From: Anastatus disparis
Lineage: Eukaryota; Arthropoda; Insecta; Hymenoptera; Eupelmidae
Assembly (NCBI GenBank): GCA_017163975.1
Contig: JAFFSR010000344.1
Location: 2,108,001-2,172,000, forward strand
Direction of reading: 5' to 3'
Length of the DNA: 64,000 bases
Below, piece after piece: positions 1 through 11,605 of this stretch (the first letter of the stretch is position 1; each line of letters opens with the position of its first letter). Below the pieces are notes generated by a model. That model worked only from the letters and a program-made list of their open reading frames with translations. It was not told the origin of the DNA and searched no databases. A program made the position numbers and the translations under genes.

Positions 1-99
1 GTCTTGAGTGGTATTCTTCCCTCAGATTTTCAAAATCTTAAACCTGCTATTTATGCTGTACTTGCTGCACTTAATAATAGCATCTCGATGGATAACATT

Positions 100-2275
100 A
101 TTTCTAAATCTTAAACTTGATAATTATGCAGTACTTGCTACACTTGATAATGACATCTCGGTGGATAAAATAATTTCTGTTAGAAATGATGTTATCCTCT
201 GCGTCGCTGGAACGGCCTCACTACTTCTACAGGCAGTCATGATGATGCAGCACTAGCTCTTACGCCAAACATAGCCTCTGACTTTGCTCCCTCAGCAGCA
301 GCCGCATCCACTCCATTGATCAAAAAAACGGTGCCACTCCTCGTTAAGCTTAAAAGTGCGTCTATTGTCAAATCACTGATCTGCAGAGTTACAGGACAGC
401 ACGAGACAATGCTCACACACATATTGAAACTGCCAAACTTACGTACTTTTACAATAGATTATCTTGACTTACTGACTCACAACAAATCTGGAAGGAGCTC
501 AAGAATCTTGGTGTTTGTTTGGAAAGGAGTAACACAGCACATGGTTTTTCTGTAGACGAATCAAATGTTTATTTCAGTAGGGTATCATTTGACCCTTTCG
601 TATCTTCAGTAAACGATTATCTTAGTAGCCTAACTGATATCAATGATTACAGACCCTTTTTTTAACTTCAAAGAGGTTATGACTGAGGAAATTGTACTTG
701 CAATTCATAATTCTACCTCTCAAGCTAGAAGGTTTGATGGCATCCCACGATCCTTTATTCTTGCTGCCTGTCGTGCAATTGGGCATATCATTTGCAATAT
801 ACTTAATGACTCTATTAAATTTTTTTTTTCCAACCGTCTGGAAGGAGTCACTGGTAACCGCAATTAGTAAGATTTCCTCTCCTCGCTCCTTGAACGATAT
901 GTGACCAATTTCGTTTCTTTTTTTTGTCCAAGTTTCTTGAACGCCTTGTACACCAACAACTTTATGACTACCTCAATACTCGACAGCTGCTTGACCCCCT
1001 CCAGACCGGTTTTAGGACGCTACACAGTACTCAGACTACCTTACTAAAACTAACATCAGACAGGACATGGATAGGCTTTGGGTCACTTTGCTTCTTCTGT
1101 TTGATTTCAGCAAGGCATTTGACTCAATTCGTCATGTGACACTCCTTAGGAAGTAGGTTGGTCTTGATTGTTCTGCAAGTGTGGTCAGATGATTTGCCTC
1201 CTATTTAACTAATAGGCAGCAGGCTGTCTTGGGTCCTGGTGACGCGAGATCTGCTTTTTGCGATCTTAATAAGGAGGTCCCTTAAGGTTCAGTCCTTGGT
1301 CCCCTACTTTTTTCTCTATATATTAATGATATTGCCAATGGACTTGACACAGGAGTTTCTCACATCATCTATGATGATGATCTTCAGATTTGTCTGAGCT
1401 TTTCCCTCTCTGAGTCGAATAGATTCTCTGAGTTGATGGGTAGGCAGGCTGAGAGAAATTATGAGTGGGCTAATACTAATAATTTACGCCTTAATGTTGG
1501 CAAAATTAAAGCAATACTCCTGGATTCTTATTTTTATATCAATAAGTTATCTGAATTGCTATATTCTGGTGTACCTTCCTATGGTACTATAATTCATTTT
1601 GAGACTTCTGCTCGTAGTCTAGAAGTTTGGCTGGATTATAAATTAAACTGAAAATCGCATGTCTCTTACAGTTGCAGAAGGCAAATTCCTTAATTTATCA
1701 ATTCAACTATTTCCGTAAGAGCACTAATTTCAGACTACGTAAACATCTTATTCAAGCCCGTCTATTTCCTGTAATCGACTACTACTGCCTTGTGTATTCT
1801 GATTTTTCCTGCTAATTGGACGTCAAACTCCAATGGGTCGTCAATTCTGGCATTCGTTACGTCTATGGTGTAAGAAGGCATGAGCGTATCTCTCCTTACA
1901 GGTTATTCCTTGGCTGGTTCTCAACTGGTAGTAGAAGAAACTTTTTTTTATATACTGTTTTTTGTAATAAAGCTCCATCTTATGTTTTTGATAGGTACAG
2001 TTGGAACCGCTCAGAAAGAGCTCAAAGAGATGATGTGAGGCCGCTGATTATTTCTCATTCTTCAACAGACTATCACTAGAAGTCTTTCGTTGCTTTCTCC
2101 TCTCGCCTCTGGAACGGTTTACCATCCTCCATAAGAACATCATGATCAATCACCTCATTTAAATGATCATTATTTATTCACTTCTTTTCCTTGAAGAGAG
2201 AACAAACTCAACCGTAAAGGGCCATGTTTGTAAGGCCTTCTGTACTATGCTCACTTGTAATTTTCCTCTTTAATC
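100..2275 (+). pseudogene. Decayed non-LTR retrotransposon reverse transcriptase (Jockey/CR1-like group)
   Basis: The translation, followed across several frameshifts and stops, shows the usual order of a LINE reverse transcriptase. A linker with IWKELKNLGV lies near 480-520. SQARRFDGIP (about 720-750) comes next, then [16 protein letters not shown] (about 925-970). [12 protein letters not shown] near 1100-1135 is motif A, with its Asp. QGSVLGP-like sequence sits near 1275-1300. YDDDLQ near 1370-1385 replaces the usual YADD. After it come LRLNVGK and GIRYVYGVRRHERISPYR (about 1840-1895), as in the C-terminal domain. The endonuclease domain is not recognisable. Family level (Jockey versus CR1) is inferred; the LINE identity is firm. 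No intact frame remains, so this is a dead copy. Positions 60-180 also contain a ~70-bp diverged tandem duplication. The 3' part after 2130 is AT-rich, like a UTR. Confidence 0.85.
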
Positions 2276-2935
2276 AAAACTATGTTTATTTTTGTATTTT
2301 TATGTTACTTTTTATATTATTTTATATTTTATGTACAACAGAATGTAAAAATAAAAAACCATTATCTATATATCTCTTGCTTGATTGAGAGACGTGATGT
2401 CGCCAGCACAGTTCTCCTTGTTGCCTTAGGTTTAAGTTATGCAACCGTAAACTGTCCAATACTCTTCATATAATTACTATAATATAGATAACAAGGATCG
2501 CGGAGGTGCGGGTGTAAGCCATGGAAATCAGACTATATACAACATATACGCTTGCAAAATAAATAAAAATGATAGCACGTTTCAATAGTAGATTAAAATG
2601 ATTTATTGTAAGAAAAGTGATTATAATAATATAATAAAGAATATTGAAATAAGGTATTGAAATTAACGTGTTGATGAATAAATTAGATTTAACTATAAAA
2701 TATATACAAATAGAAAGAGATATAAACAAGGGAGGATGCAATGCGAGCTAAATTTCATTAAAATATAAAAATGGCTGCTCGCGCTTTTAAACAAGAACAG
2801 TTTTTTCGAGGCAGGAAACTTTCAATTAGAGCAAAATATACGAACTACTTACGACGACGCGTAGAAGCTTTCTTTTTCTCAAAACAGTGAAATCGCTCAC
2901 GCGTTGGCCAAACCTGCTGAAAAAAACTTACATGC
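2276..2935. other. AT-rich DNA without recognisable gene
   Basis: Only short open frames of biased composition occur (63 and 91 codons). They are rich in Ile, Tyr and Phe and have no motif. I see no repeat boundary or RNA gene. Confidence 0.5.
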
Positions 2936-3115
2936 AAATTTCGTGATAATCATATAATAAAAAAGTGATACTATAGGGAAAATCATATGAAAATCACATA
3001 ATGATCATGGCGGATTTTGTGGGGATGATTACATAGAAATCATATGATCATCATATGATCATATGATAATCATGGGATAATCACATGATAATTACATGAT
3101 ATTCATGAAAGTATA
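2936..3115. repeat. CATATGAT-rich palindromic simple repeat
   Basis: Short interleaved words such as ATCATATGAT, ATAATCAT and CACATGATAAT recur many times, mostly self-complementary around CATATG and CATG. They give a cluster of small inverted repeats. Origin unknown; it may be the remains of a MITE end. Confidence 0.5.
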
Positions 3116-3359
3116 TAATGATTCAAATAGAACTTGTAAATATCATTTCATTAAAATTAAAAAAAAATTAATTCATTAGTAGAATACTTTAAGTATCAAT
3201 AGATAAGGAGTGAACGAAATTACATTACTTACATATAGATAAATGATATTGGACGGTAATTCACTATCTTATGATAAAAATTTTTATTTCTTAAAAATTA
3301 AATGCGTTTAGTATATAAATCCGGATAAAATAATAAGACTGATGTTCTTACAGGAGTAT

Positions 3360-4519
3360 GCATGCGTGAAATGTGAATAGTCAATAGTTATGTTAAAATT
3401 ATTTTTAAACACGCTGAAAATGTTTATTGTTGACGTCAATTACAACATGGAAAATTTAAAGCAATAAGTTTATCTTTGCGTAGACTTTCATATGTATTTT
3501 CGTTAATGTACATAGATTTAAGAATATGCAATTATTTAATATTTTTAAGTAATCTCCAACGCATCACGTAGAAATAAGCATATGCAGGTATACGTGAAGA
3601 TTTTGGCGGATACTTTTGAAGAAATCGAAAGTATTCCGCGATACGACTGCGTCAGACTTTCACAGAATTTTCCGTGTGCAAACGTGTTCGTGAGTTAGAT
3701 TGCATGGACGTAATCGTAAGAGAGAGTGGATGCCGTATAATATTTTTTAACACCTACGAAGATCGAAATAATTTTCACACTGATTGATAATTAAGTGGCA
3801 TGTATTTGAAATTAATTTGAATCAAGGCATATTTTTGTTAGTTTATCTTCACGTATGCAAACTGATGCTTTTTTGTAAATACATATTTATTTAGGACTGT
3901 ATATTTATCTTTTATTTTACGTCCATCCCAAATGTAATACATAGAATTAAACATGTACATGCTTATGTGAAGATTTTGGCGGGTATTTTTGAAACAATCG
4001 AAGTTATCCCGCTATACAAGTGCGCAGGTCTTTCGGAATTTTCTGGCGTGAGCAGCCGTATTTTTTAGATGAATTGGATGTTACAGAATACTTTTAAGTA
4101 CTTTCGAAGGTCAAAATAATGTTTATATCGTCTGATAATTGAGTTGCGTGTTTTTGAAATTAATTTGAATCAAGGCATATTTTTGTTGATTTATCTTCGT
4201 AAATGCTTTTAGATGCTTTCTTACTTACATAAATATACTTAAAAATGTAAAGTAATATTTTATTTTATGTTAATACTCGATGTATTACATTGAAATAAGC
4301 GTGTGCATGAACGCGTGAAAATTTGTTCGGATATTTTCAATAAAATCGTATGCGTAAAGTATTTTGCAGTATGGCTCCGCAGGCTTTTCACGAAATTTTC
4401 CGACGTGTCCGGTCGTATTTGTGTAATAGATTGGATGTTGTAGAATACTTTTGAACCCTTCTGATGGTCAAACTATAATGCTCCTACCAACTTATAAGTG
4501 AGTGTTTTTTGAAATTAAC
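3360..4519 (+). repeat. Diverged ~350-370 bp tandem repeat (satellite-like)
   Basis: The phrase GTGAAGATTTTGGCGG recurs at 3594 and 3967, and a diverged version at 4314, giving periods of about 373 and 347 bp. Each unit continues in the same order. First come a TTTTGAA..AATCGAA segment and a CACAGAATTTTCCG-like segment. Then come a GTATTT.TTAGAT.GATTGGATG segment, TTTGAAATTAATTTGAATCAAGGC and ATTTATCTTC. A partial unit precedes the first full one. The third copy stops near 4519, where an unrelated inverted-repeat arm begins. Related single copies lie at about 10011-10150 and 11262-11605. No coding potential. Confidence 0.75.
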
Positions 4520-4793
4520 ATCACTGTGAAGTGGGATGAAATTTGAAAATAAATAAATTGACTTTATGTATCTATTTATAAAATCATCGTATTAATGATA
4601 AGTTAAAAAAATCTTATAATTGTTTAAGAAAGTGCATTTCCATGTTTTTAATATACATTTATTGTAATAAAAGTGAAAATAATTTTGAAGACTGTTATGG
4701 ACGAACGTAGAAGTGATAAATATATTTAATGGGGAATTTGATTTTTACAAACTCAAAAAATATGGTATATCAATACATCCAAAACTGACATGA
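4520..4793. repeat. Left arm of a ~280 bp inverted repeat (partner 9169-9446)
   Basis: Read on the opposite strand, this matches 9169-9446 with few differences. Shared landmarks are CACTGTGAAGTGGGAT, GAAAGTGCATTTCCATG, GGACGAACGTAGAAGTGA and ACATCCAAAACTGACATGAG. The arms enclose about 4.4 kb of mixed repeats. They could be the terminal inverted repeats of a large DNA transposon, or two MITE copies in opposite orientation. No transposase is seen between them. Confidence 0.8.
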
Positions 4794-5617
4794 GTTTTAA
4801 TTTAATTTATTAATCATAACGAAAATTTAGATTGGACAAGAACAGAGCTATACGGCCTCCTCTTAAAATAGCCACCACTTTTCCATATAACATGCTGCCT
4901 CCATGTATATATACTCGAAGTCTATGAATTCGTGCCTAAGGTTCGGAGTGATAAACGTAACTCAAATAACGGTTGTATCATCTATCTTTTTTTTATCATG
5001 ACAGAGACAAAGACAGAATTAGTTTTGAATAACCATTGTTACTTGAGTTGTATCTATCGATTTGAGCTTAAGAATTTTCCCTCATGAGAATTTCGAAACT
5101 TGTATATATAGTCACGCCGTTGCCATTATAAATATATAGTTTGTATAGTTTGTATAAAAAATATTTATTATAAATATATAGTTTGTAAAAACATTTATTA
5201 TAAATATAAAGTATCATGTAAACAATATTACGTCGATAGTATTATTTTAATAAAATATATGTACTTTAACATGATCATCAAAATTTTATTCTTATTATTA
5301 TTTGTTTCACTTTAATCTGAAAATTAGGTAAACATTCTGTTTAATTTCATCAATTGTAGAATATTGTAAATCTTATTATTTGAAATTTTTGACTGGATAT
5401 GTCTATTTTTAGGCACGACCGCTATACGGAAGTGTCTTATATTTTCGACATCGCGAAAAATGTAACCCTTTAAAATATGTTATTTTATAATAAAAAAATT
5501 ATTTTTATAGCAAAATAAGACTATTACGAGGCTTCCTTAAAATGTATGTATGGATGTGTGTGTGTGAGAAATCAAGTTTATGAATTTTCTTGATGAGTTT
5601 CTATCTGATCTGAATAA
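4794..5617. other. AT-rich DNA without recognisable gene
   Basis: No reading frame, RNA gene or clear repeat boundary. A short local tandem duplication of ATAAATATATAGTTTGTA occurs around 5130-5190. Confidence 0.45.
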
Positions 5618-6118
5618 TTCAAACGTGGAATTGTTTCAAATAATAACACAAGTAAACGTTCCTATTTTTAAAAAAATCGTTGGAAGCGTTTTTAAATAGG
5701 CGCCTTTTAAATGGTCAAAAAAATGGATTTTTGGTAATAACTTGAAAAATACAATTTTTTTCAAAAAGTATATAGAATAAAAGTTATAAAACATAAAAAA
5801 ATTAATCTTTTTTATATTATACATTTTTCTCTAAAAATAATATTTTCAAATTGCTCATGAAAAATGTTGAAATTAATGGCTTTTTAATGATAATTTGATA
5901 AATATTATTTAAAAAAAAATATATATATGATATTAAAAAGATGTATCTTATTTTTTTTTATAAATTTTATTTAATATATTTTTTTTAAATTCGCTTTTTT
6001 CAAGTTATCCCAAAAAAATCATTTTTTTAACCTCTAAAGGGATAACTATTTTAAAACCGCTCGAACGATTTTTTTATAAACTGACAATATTTCTTTGTAT
6101 TATTGTTTTGAATCATCC
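5618..6118. repeat. ~500 bp fold-back element with diverged arms
   Basis: The outer ~125 bp on each side are inverted copies of each other. On the left, GTTTTTAAATAGGCGCC and ATAACTTGAAAAATACAA appear. On the right, read on the other strand, the matching order holds AAAAAAATCGTTCGAGCGGTTTT and GGGATAACTTGAAAAAAGCGA. The centre is A/T homopolymer-rich. The structure resembles an old MITE. I see no clear target duplication. Confidence 0.6.
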
Positions 6119-6483
6119 CCCGTCGGAATGATTCAGACCAAATAAAAACTTTATACAAAACTTTACTTTTAAGCTACTGAACTATAAAATAATTTTTTTT
6201 TTTCTTATAACTTTTGATAGATTATCTTATCCAAAACTTTTAAAAAGTATACATTAATGAAAATATATCTTTTTCACATAACATAAATTTTTTCAAAATC
6301 AATCAACTTAATTCACAAAAAAACTTTAAATAATTATAAATTTTTTTTTTCGATACAATAAACTCTAACCTCCTGTTGGAAGATGCGGTAAAAAATACAA
6401 TAAAAAAAAGAAATAAGACTAACTTTTAAGGCTTTTGCGTTCGTAAATGATTTGTTTTAATATTCTTTAAATATTAAATAGCG
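6119..6483. other. AT-rich spacer
   Basis: Poly-A and poly-T runs with no frame or motif I can assign. It may be the body of the Helitron whose 3' end follows. Confidence 0.35.
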
Positions 6484-6655
6484 AGCGCGAAGCGCGAGCG
6501 TTTTTGGTCGTGCCTTACATGCAAGAAGCGGAGCTTTTTGCATGCCTTGCATCGCGAAGCGATGCAAGGGCCAAGGGCATTTCAGAGCTGAGCGAAGCTC
6601 TGAAAGAACCGAGGTGCGAGTCACAGCGGCCCAAAGGGCCGCTGTGGCGAGCTAG
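6484..6655 (+). mobile_element. Helitron 3' terminus with four GC-rich hairpins
   Basis: Four hairpins follow one another in a GC-rich island. The first is GCGC-GAA-GCGC. The second has an 11-bp stem, CCTTGCATCGC-GAA-GCGATGCAAGG. The third is TTTCAGAGCT...AGCTCTGAAA. The fourth has an 11-bp stem with an AAA loop (6622-6646). Five bases after the last stem comes CTAG (6652-6655), followed by T. A hairpin just before CTRR with a T on the host side is the known 3' signature of Helitrons. The 5' end and any helicase of this copy are not visible, so it is presumably non-autonomous or truncated. The short frame across the hairpins (6504-6701) is a by-product. Confidence 0.7.
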
Positions 6656-6689
6656 TTCTCTATCAGATAAAGTTTCTATAAAACTCATT

Positions 6690-7240
6690 AAAAAAGATTG
6701 AAGAGTTAGATTTTAGATATCCTGATTATAAAATAATCATAGTTGGTGATTCTAATTTACCAAATATGATATGGACTGATGATCCTTTATATGTCAGATT
6801 TTCTTCAGAGATAAATTTATGCAGATTAGGTAAGACAGATGTGGCGTATGAAACCTACTCTCAAGTCGAATATGAACAAGTATATCCTGTATTGGATTCT
6901 AAGGGTTATTCTCTGGATTTGTTATTTGCTCCAAGAGGATGTGTTGTACGTCAAATGTTCAATAGCTTTTTTATGAAAACTAATAAACAACACTTGGCGC
7001 AACTGTTTAGTATTTCATCACCAAATACGTGTCAGTTTTGTAATAGATTTCATAATGTTGTTTTGCATTTCAATTTTTCAAAAATAAATTTCAAGAATTA
7101 AAATTCCTTTTTTAATAAAATAAATTTAAAAAATAGTTTTAATGATGTTGATATAGATGTAAATGTTGATAAGTTTTATAATAAATTAAGTTTTATATAC
7201 AAATATTCCTCATTTTATGAAGCGTCCCAATAAGTAACGG
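6690..7240 (+). pseudogene. AP-endonuclease fragment of a non-LTR retrotransposon
   Basis: The translation from about 6690 reads ..YPDYKIIIVGDSNLPNMIW.. and continues through an open frame to 7101. The GD(S/F)NLP..W signature, followed later by LDLLFAP, is that of the APE-type endonuclease of Jockey/I-like LINEs; GDFNLP is more usual. After a stop the other frame resumes (..NVDKFYNKLSFIYKYSSF.., about 7155-7220), typical of the linker before the RT. No RT follows. The fragment begins just right of the Helitron end at 6655, so the Helitron may have inserted into this element. The relation to the RT relic at the left edge is unknown. Confidence 0.65.
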
Positions 7241-7497
7241 CTTTGGTATTATAGGAGATTATAGGATGCCATTAGATTGTAAAAATACTATTATTTTTGA
7301 AAAAATATAAATGTCTTCAATTTCATATTCAGTATAAAAAAAAGAGACATTACTGTACAGCACTGTGCAGAAAGGGCTTAGATGGCTTGCTTTTTAATTC
7401 ACAAATAATCATTTCCATATTTTTACAACTGTTATTGATGTTTGTTTGGTATGTATTAAGTGCAATATAATTATATTTTCAAGATAAAAAGGATCGC

Positions 7498-8037
7498 TTA
7501 AGAGGCGGTCGGGTCTATTCGCCGCTACATATAGGGTGGCGCTGCGGTCAGGTGAGAGAAATCTATTGAATATTTTTTATACAGCTATTTACAATTTTCT
7601 GAGACGACAATATACTTTTAATGTTGTCATTTCCTCTAGCCATCTATATGTAGAATAATTATTAATACTTATCTTGTTTGAAAAGTCTAAAATATTGTTG
7701 TAAAGCGAAAAATGCGATGCGACGTAGGACCGATGTAAACATGCGTACACCTTCCCTTAGTGCGACAGAGAGAGCAATACTAAAGAATGATGTATGCTAA
7801 TGTTTACGTCGGCTCTACCTCGCGTCGCATTTTTCGCTTTATAACAATATTTTAGACTTTTCAAACAAGATTAATATTAATAATTATTCTACATATATAT
7901 GGCTAGAGGAAATGACAACATTAAAAGTATATTATTGTTTCAGTAAATTTTAAATTGCTGTATAAAAAATATTTTATATTTTTCTCTCACCTGACCGCAG
8001 CACCACCAAGCGGCGAATGGTTCCGACCGCCTCTTAA
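7498..8037. mobile_element. MITE with TTAA target duplication, family GAGGCGGTCGG (copy 1)
   Basis: The element at 7502-8033 is flanked by TTAA on both sides and begins GAGGCGGTCGG, ending CCGACCGCCTC. Almost the entire sequence is palindromic: the two halves share AGCGAAAAATGCGA, TGACAACATTAAAAGTAT and CTCTCACCTGACCGCAG in inverted order. TTAA duplication is a piggyBac hallmark; assignment to that superfamily is inferred. No coding capacity. A second copy lies at 41106-41542. Confidence 0.85.
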
Positions 8038-8240
8038 GGCTTTATCTTAACTTTGCATTTAAAATGGAAAAGTATGAATCAATGCATGTATTCAAATGTT
8101 ATTACGGTGTTAGGAACTTTTTATATTATTTTATATTTATATAAATCATTAAAAGGTATTGTTTATTATGTGATATATAATGTCTGTAAAATAGTGAGCT
8201 TCACAAATCTAAGTGAGCTTGAAAGCTTTGTGGAACTCAA

Positions 8241-8643
8241 TACCCTGTTAAAAAAATTCTTATGAATTTTTATATGAATTTTCAATATAAATTTTTCATA
8301 TGGATTATTCATATATTCAATATGCATTTTTGTTTCATTTTTATACATTAAAAAGTTAATATGAAAAATTTACATAAAAAATTCAAATTAAAAATTGATG
8401 TGAAAAATTCATATGAAAAATTCATATGAAAAATTTAAATGAATAATAATCACGGTGATCATCTCATTATTTTTATATGGGAAAAATATGAAGAAACTTC
8501 GAAATCCAACCTGCAATTTTTTATATAAATTTTTAATGTAAAAAAATGAAACAAAAATATGTATTGAATATATTAAAAGTTCATATAAAAAATTCAGGTT
8601 GAGAATTCATATAAAAATTCATATGAATTTTTTCAACAGGGTA
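8241..8643. mobile_element. 399 bp MITE with TA duplication, ends CCCTGTT(A/G)AAAAAATTC
   Basis: The element runs 8243-8641 between TA dinucleotides. The left end CCCTGTTAAAAAAATTC matches the right end read backwards, with one change. Inverted similarity continues into the interior through repeated ATTCATATGAA words. The TA duplication and size suit a Tc1/mariner-type MITE. It encodes nothing. Confidence 0.8.
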
Positions 8644-9168
8644 CTTTAAAACATGTATGAATGTATATCCTGACAAATTTGTTTGAAATAATGGTTGATA
8701 CTTTGTAATAACTTTTTTTTTATTACAAGTTATAAATAGTGTAATTCAGGGTGAGTGAGCATTCTATTTATAACAGTACAGATGAATAATATAAATGTGA
8801 ATAACAGGAAAATGATCATATTCTTTCATAGACTTAGCGGATGACAGACACTGACTTGAATTTTATTTCTCGAGACTTGTTGAAATTAAAGTACTTGTGA
8901 TAAATATTCTTAAGTTCAGTTTTAAAAAATGATTGATTCTCATTCTTCCTGTATTTTTTTTTAGAGTAGCTTATTATATTCACATTGGTAAATAATATTC
9001 TCATTTTATGAAAATTGATTTTCATTTTAATTTGAATTCATCCAATGATGTGACAGCAATAATTGAATGTAATCATGTATAAAAACTTGGTATATATTAA
9101 TATTGGTATATATTAATATTGGTATATATTAATATTAAATTTATTTATTTTCATTGTCAGTGATATAC
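8644..9168. other. AT-rich DNA with a small tandem repeat
   Basis: Three near-perfect copies of TTGGTATATATTAATA, period 16, lie at about 9088-9138. The rest has no feature I can name. The 63-codon minus frame (8834-9025) is Lys/Asn/Phe-rich and motifless. Confidence 0.6.
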
Positions 9169-9446
9169 GATGAAACTCATGTCAGTTTTGGATGTATTGA
9201 TATATCATATTTTTTTAGTTTGTACAAATCGAAATCCCCATAAAATATATATTCATCACTTCTACGTTCGTCCATAACAATCTTCAAAATTATTTTCACT
9301 TTCATTACAATAAATGTATACTAAAAACATGGAAATGCACTTTCTTAAACAATTATAAGATTTTTTTAACTTATCATTGATACGATGATTTCATAAATAG
9401 ACACATAAAGTCAATTTATTTATTTTCAACTTTTATCCCACTTCAC
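9169..9446. repeat. Right arm of the ~280 bp inverted repeat (partner 4520-4793)
   Basis: Inverted partner of 4520-4793. It starts at AAACTCATGTCAGTTTTGG and ends at ATCCCACTTCACAG. Confidence 0.8.
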
Positions 9447-10010
9447 AGATTTCAATAATTCTGAAATTGAGTGATAAATTCTATAAAAAGAAGTGAATCA
9501 ACTAATGTTAATATAACTTGCGTAGTTCCATTTTGCAAATTATTTTGAAATAATTTCAAGTTTAAAATTTAAGAAATTCAACTAAAAATCACATTTTTCA
9601 TTATTTTTAATAAATTTTTATTTTTTTTGAGGGATCGCCAAGGATTTCCGCTCTGAAATTTTTAGGATATATTATCTACTTCGATGAGTTTTGTGGACAT
9701 GGGATCATGGTTCAAAACCTTGAAAAGTGGTATTTCAATGTTTTAAATGACCTCAGCTTAGGGAATGGCTACATTAGCACTTATGTATTACTTTTTTCTC
9801 AAAATTTAGAATATTTTGTACAAAAAAGTTTCTCAGTAATGTATTCTTAAAACGCAATCCAACTGAGTAATTTAAGCCTAAAATTGGTCAAAAATGTCAA
9901 AAATATGGTTTTAGCCCAACTTTGAATCTTTGTAGCTCTAAAACTATGTACTAAAGAGATCTATAGAAATTCTGAGTGGTCCATAATATGAAAAAGAACT
10001 ATTTTACTTA
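9447..10010. other. Non-coding DNA, nothing assigned
   Basis: Less AT-rich than its surroundings around 9640-9960 (TTGTGGACATGGGATCATGG and so on). No frame or repeat boundary found. It may be an old transposon remnant. Confidence 0.35.
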
Positions 10011-10150
10011 TTTCTACGCAGGCCTTACACAGAATTTTTCGGCGTGCGCAGCCGTATCTGGAAGATTAAATGGATGCTATTCTCTGGAAGCGTTCACGAT
10101 TATTATTAGTTACGAAGTATGTTTCTAAAATTTAGTAGGACGCTTTATTA
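10011..10150 (+). repeat. Partial copy of the ~350 bp repeat
   Basis: TACGCAGGCCTTACACAG, TTTTTCGGCGTGCGCAGCCG and TGGATGCTATTCT match the middle of the units at 3967 and 4314. Confidence 0.6.
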
Positions 10151-10257
10151 TTGACTTAAATACAGACTACATTATATTATAATATTTTGTTTATAATAAT
10201 AAGTTATACATGTAAAACTGTGAAAAAAATCATTAATTATTTCAATATTCTTTTCTT

Positions 10258-11105
10258 TTTACACGCTTTTATTAAGCTTGCTTTAACGTCTGTCTGTCTG
10301 TAATTAAATCTTGCACACTCGATTTGAGGTCCTTTCGTCGAGAGAAATTTCTGAAATTTTACACAGGGCTTGGTATCTGATGACAATGCAATAATCCGTT
10401 GTCAGGTCGGCGATCACGGGTGTGCAAAGTCATCTCTGAGGAAGTTTAAGTGGGGAGGCTATCTTCGGGTGGAGTCGAGTTGATAGAATGTTGTTGAGTT
10501 GATAGTTGTAGAAAATGCATAGGGTATAGGGGCACGCATGGGGGTATGCGAATGTATAGGGGAATATAGGGAGTAGGGGAATATATAGAAGATATGAGAA
10601 TGTATAGGGATAGGGAAATATATAGGGGATAGGGGAATATATGGGATAGGGGAATGTATAGGGGATAGGGAAATATATAAGAGATAGCGGAATGTCTAGG
10701 GAACACAATTAAATAAAAGCTTTTTAAAAAAATTACTCATAGAAAATTTAATTCTAACTAAAAAGTAAAAAATTAAAAATTGAAAAAAAAATTTTCTTTA
10801 ACACGCTTTTATAATGGAGAAAATACACTAAAAAGTATTAAATAAATTAATTTGCTTTCCCGAAATTACTTTTATACAGTTCATTGCGATAATTCAAAGA
10901 AAATTCCACAACAAAAAATTAGAAATAAAAGTGTGGGCGCTAAAATTATTCACTAAAATTAGCGCCCACACTTTTCCTTTTAAATGTTGGTTGTAAAATT
11001 TTCTTTTAACTATGGCAATGAACTATATAAAAGTAATTTCAAGGAAGTAAATTAATTTATTTAATACTTTTTAGTGTATTTTCTCCATTATAAAAACATG
11101 TTTTT
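10258..11105 (+). mobile_element. ~850 bp composite repeat element, copy 1 (GTCTGTCTGTC module, GGGATA minisatellite, palindrome)
   Basis: Three modules occur in fixed order. The first (10265-10445) contains GTCTGTCTGTCTGTAATTAAA, GCACACTCGATTTGAGG and ACAATGCAATAATCCG. The second is a purine-rich minisatellite with the word ATAGGGGAATATATAGGGG (10505-10700). The third is a ~310-bp palindrome (10796-11105). Its arms share ACACTAAAAAGTATTAAATAAATTAATTT, and its centre is a GTGTGGGCGCTAAA hairpin. The outer ends resemble each other as inverted ACACGCTTTTAT. The same three modules recur inverted at 29953-30742, so this is one mobile unit. Class unknown. The overlapping minus frames (10430-10708) are read from the minisatellite. 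Confidence 0.75.
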
Positions 11106-11261
11106 CAAATGTTTTTTCAAAAATTTTTTATTTGCAATAATTGCTATTAACGTTCTTAAATCAATGTGAATTAAAATGATCGTAAGATAATGGGGTTATG
11201 TTATCGGTAGAGCAACACAGATAGACGCTTGCGTCTATCTTCGTTGATTAGAGTGAATATG

Positions 11262-11605
11262 TTTTCATGAACACTTTTAGGCTCTTCTAGAGGTCGAAAT
11301 AATGTTCCTACCGACTTGTAATTTAAGTGCGTGTTTTGGATCTAACTTTAATTACGGTATTTGTTGGTTCAATCTTCGTGAATGCCTTCACATGCTTGTT
11401 TAAAAATATATATAGATTTGAGAATGTGCATTTGTCCATAATTTCATGTTCATTACCAAAGCGCTGCGTCGTGGTGAGCGTGCACATGTATATGTGAGGA
11501 TTTCTGCGGGTATTTTCAAGTAACTGAAAATATCTAGTGATACAGGTGCGCGGGCTCTGCACGGTATTTTCCGGCGTGCGCTGGTAACTGAGTGATTGTT
11601 ACAAT
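11262..11605 (+). repeat. Isolated copy of the ~350 bp repeat
   Basis: CGAAATAATGTTCCTACCGACTT, GTGCGTGTTTTGGAT, TATAGATTTGAGAATGTGCA and GGTATTTTCCGGCGTGCG follow the order of the unit at 3594-4519. Confidence 0.7.

Noticed and set aside
6484..6655. Bacterial or endosymbiont insertion because of GC-rich palindromes
   Set aside because: The block ends exactly at a Helitron CTAG|T signature, and both sides are AT-rich eukaryotic repeats.
10430..10708. Pro/Tyr-rich frames IFPYPIYSP
   Set aside because: Translation of the GGGATA minisatellite; the inverted copy at 30180 gives similar frames.
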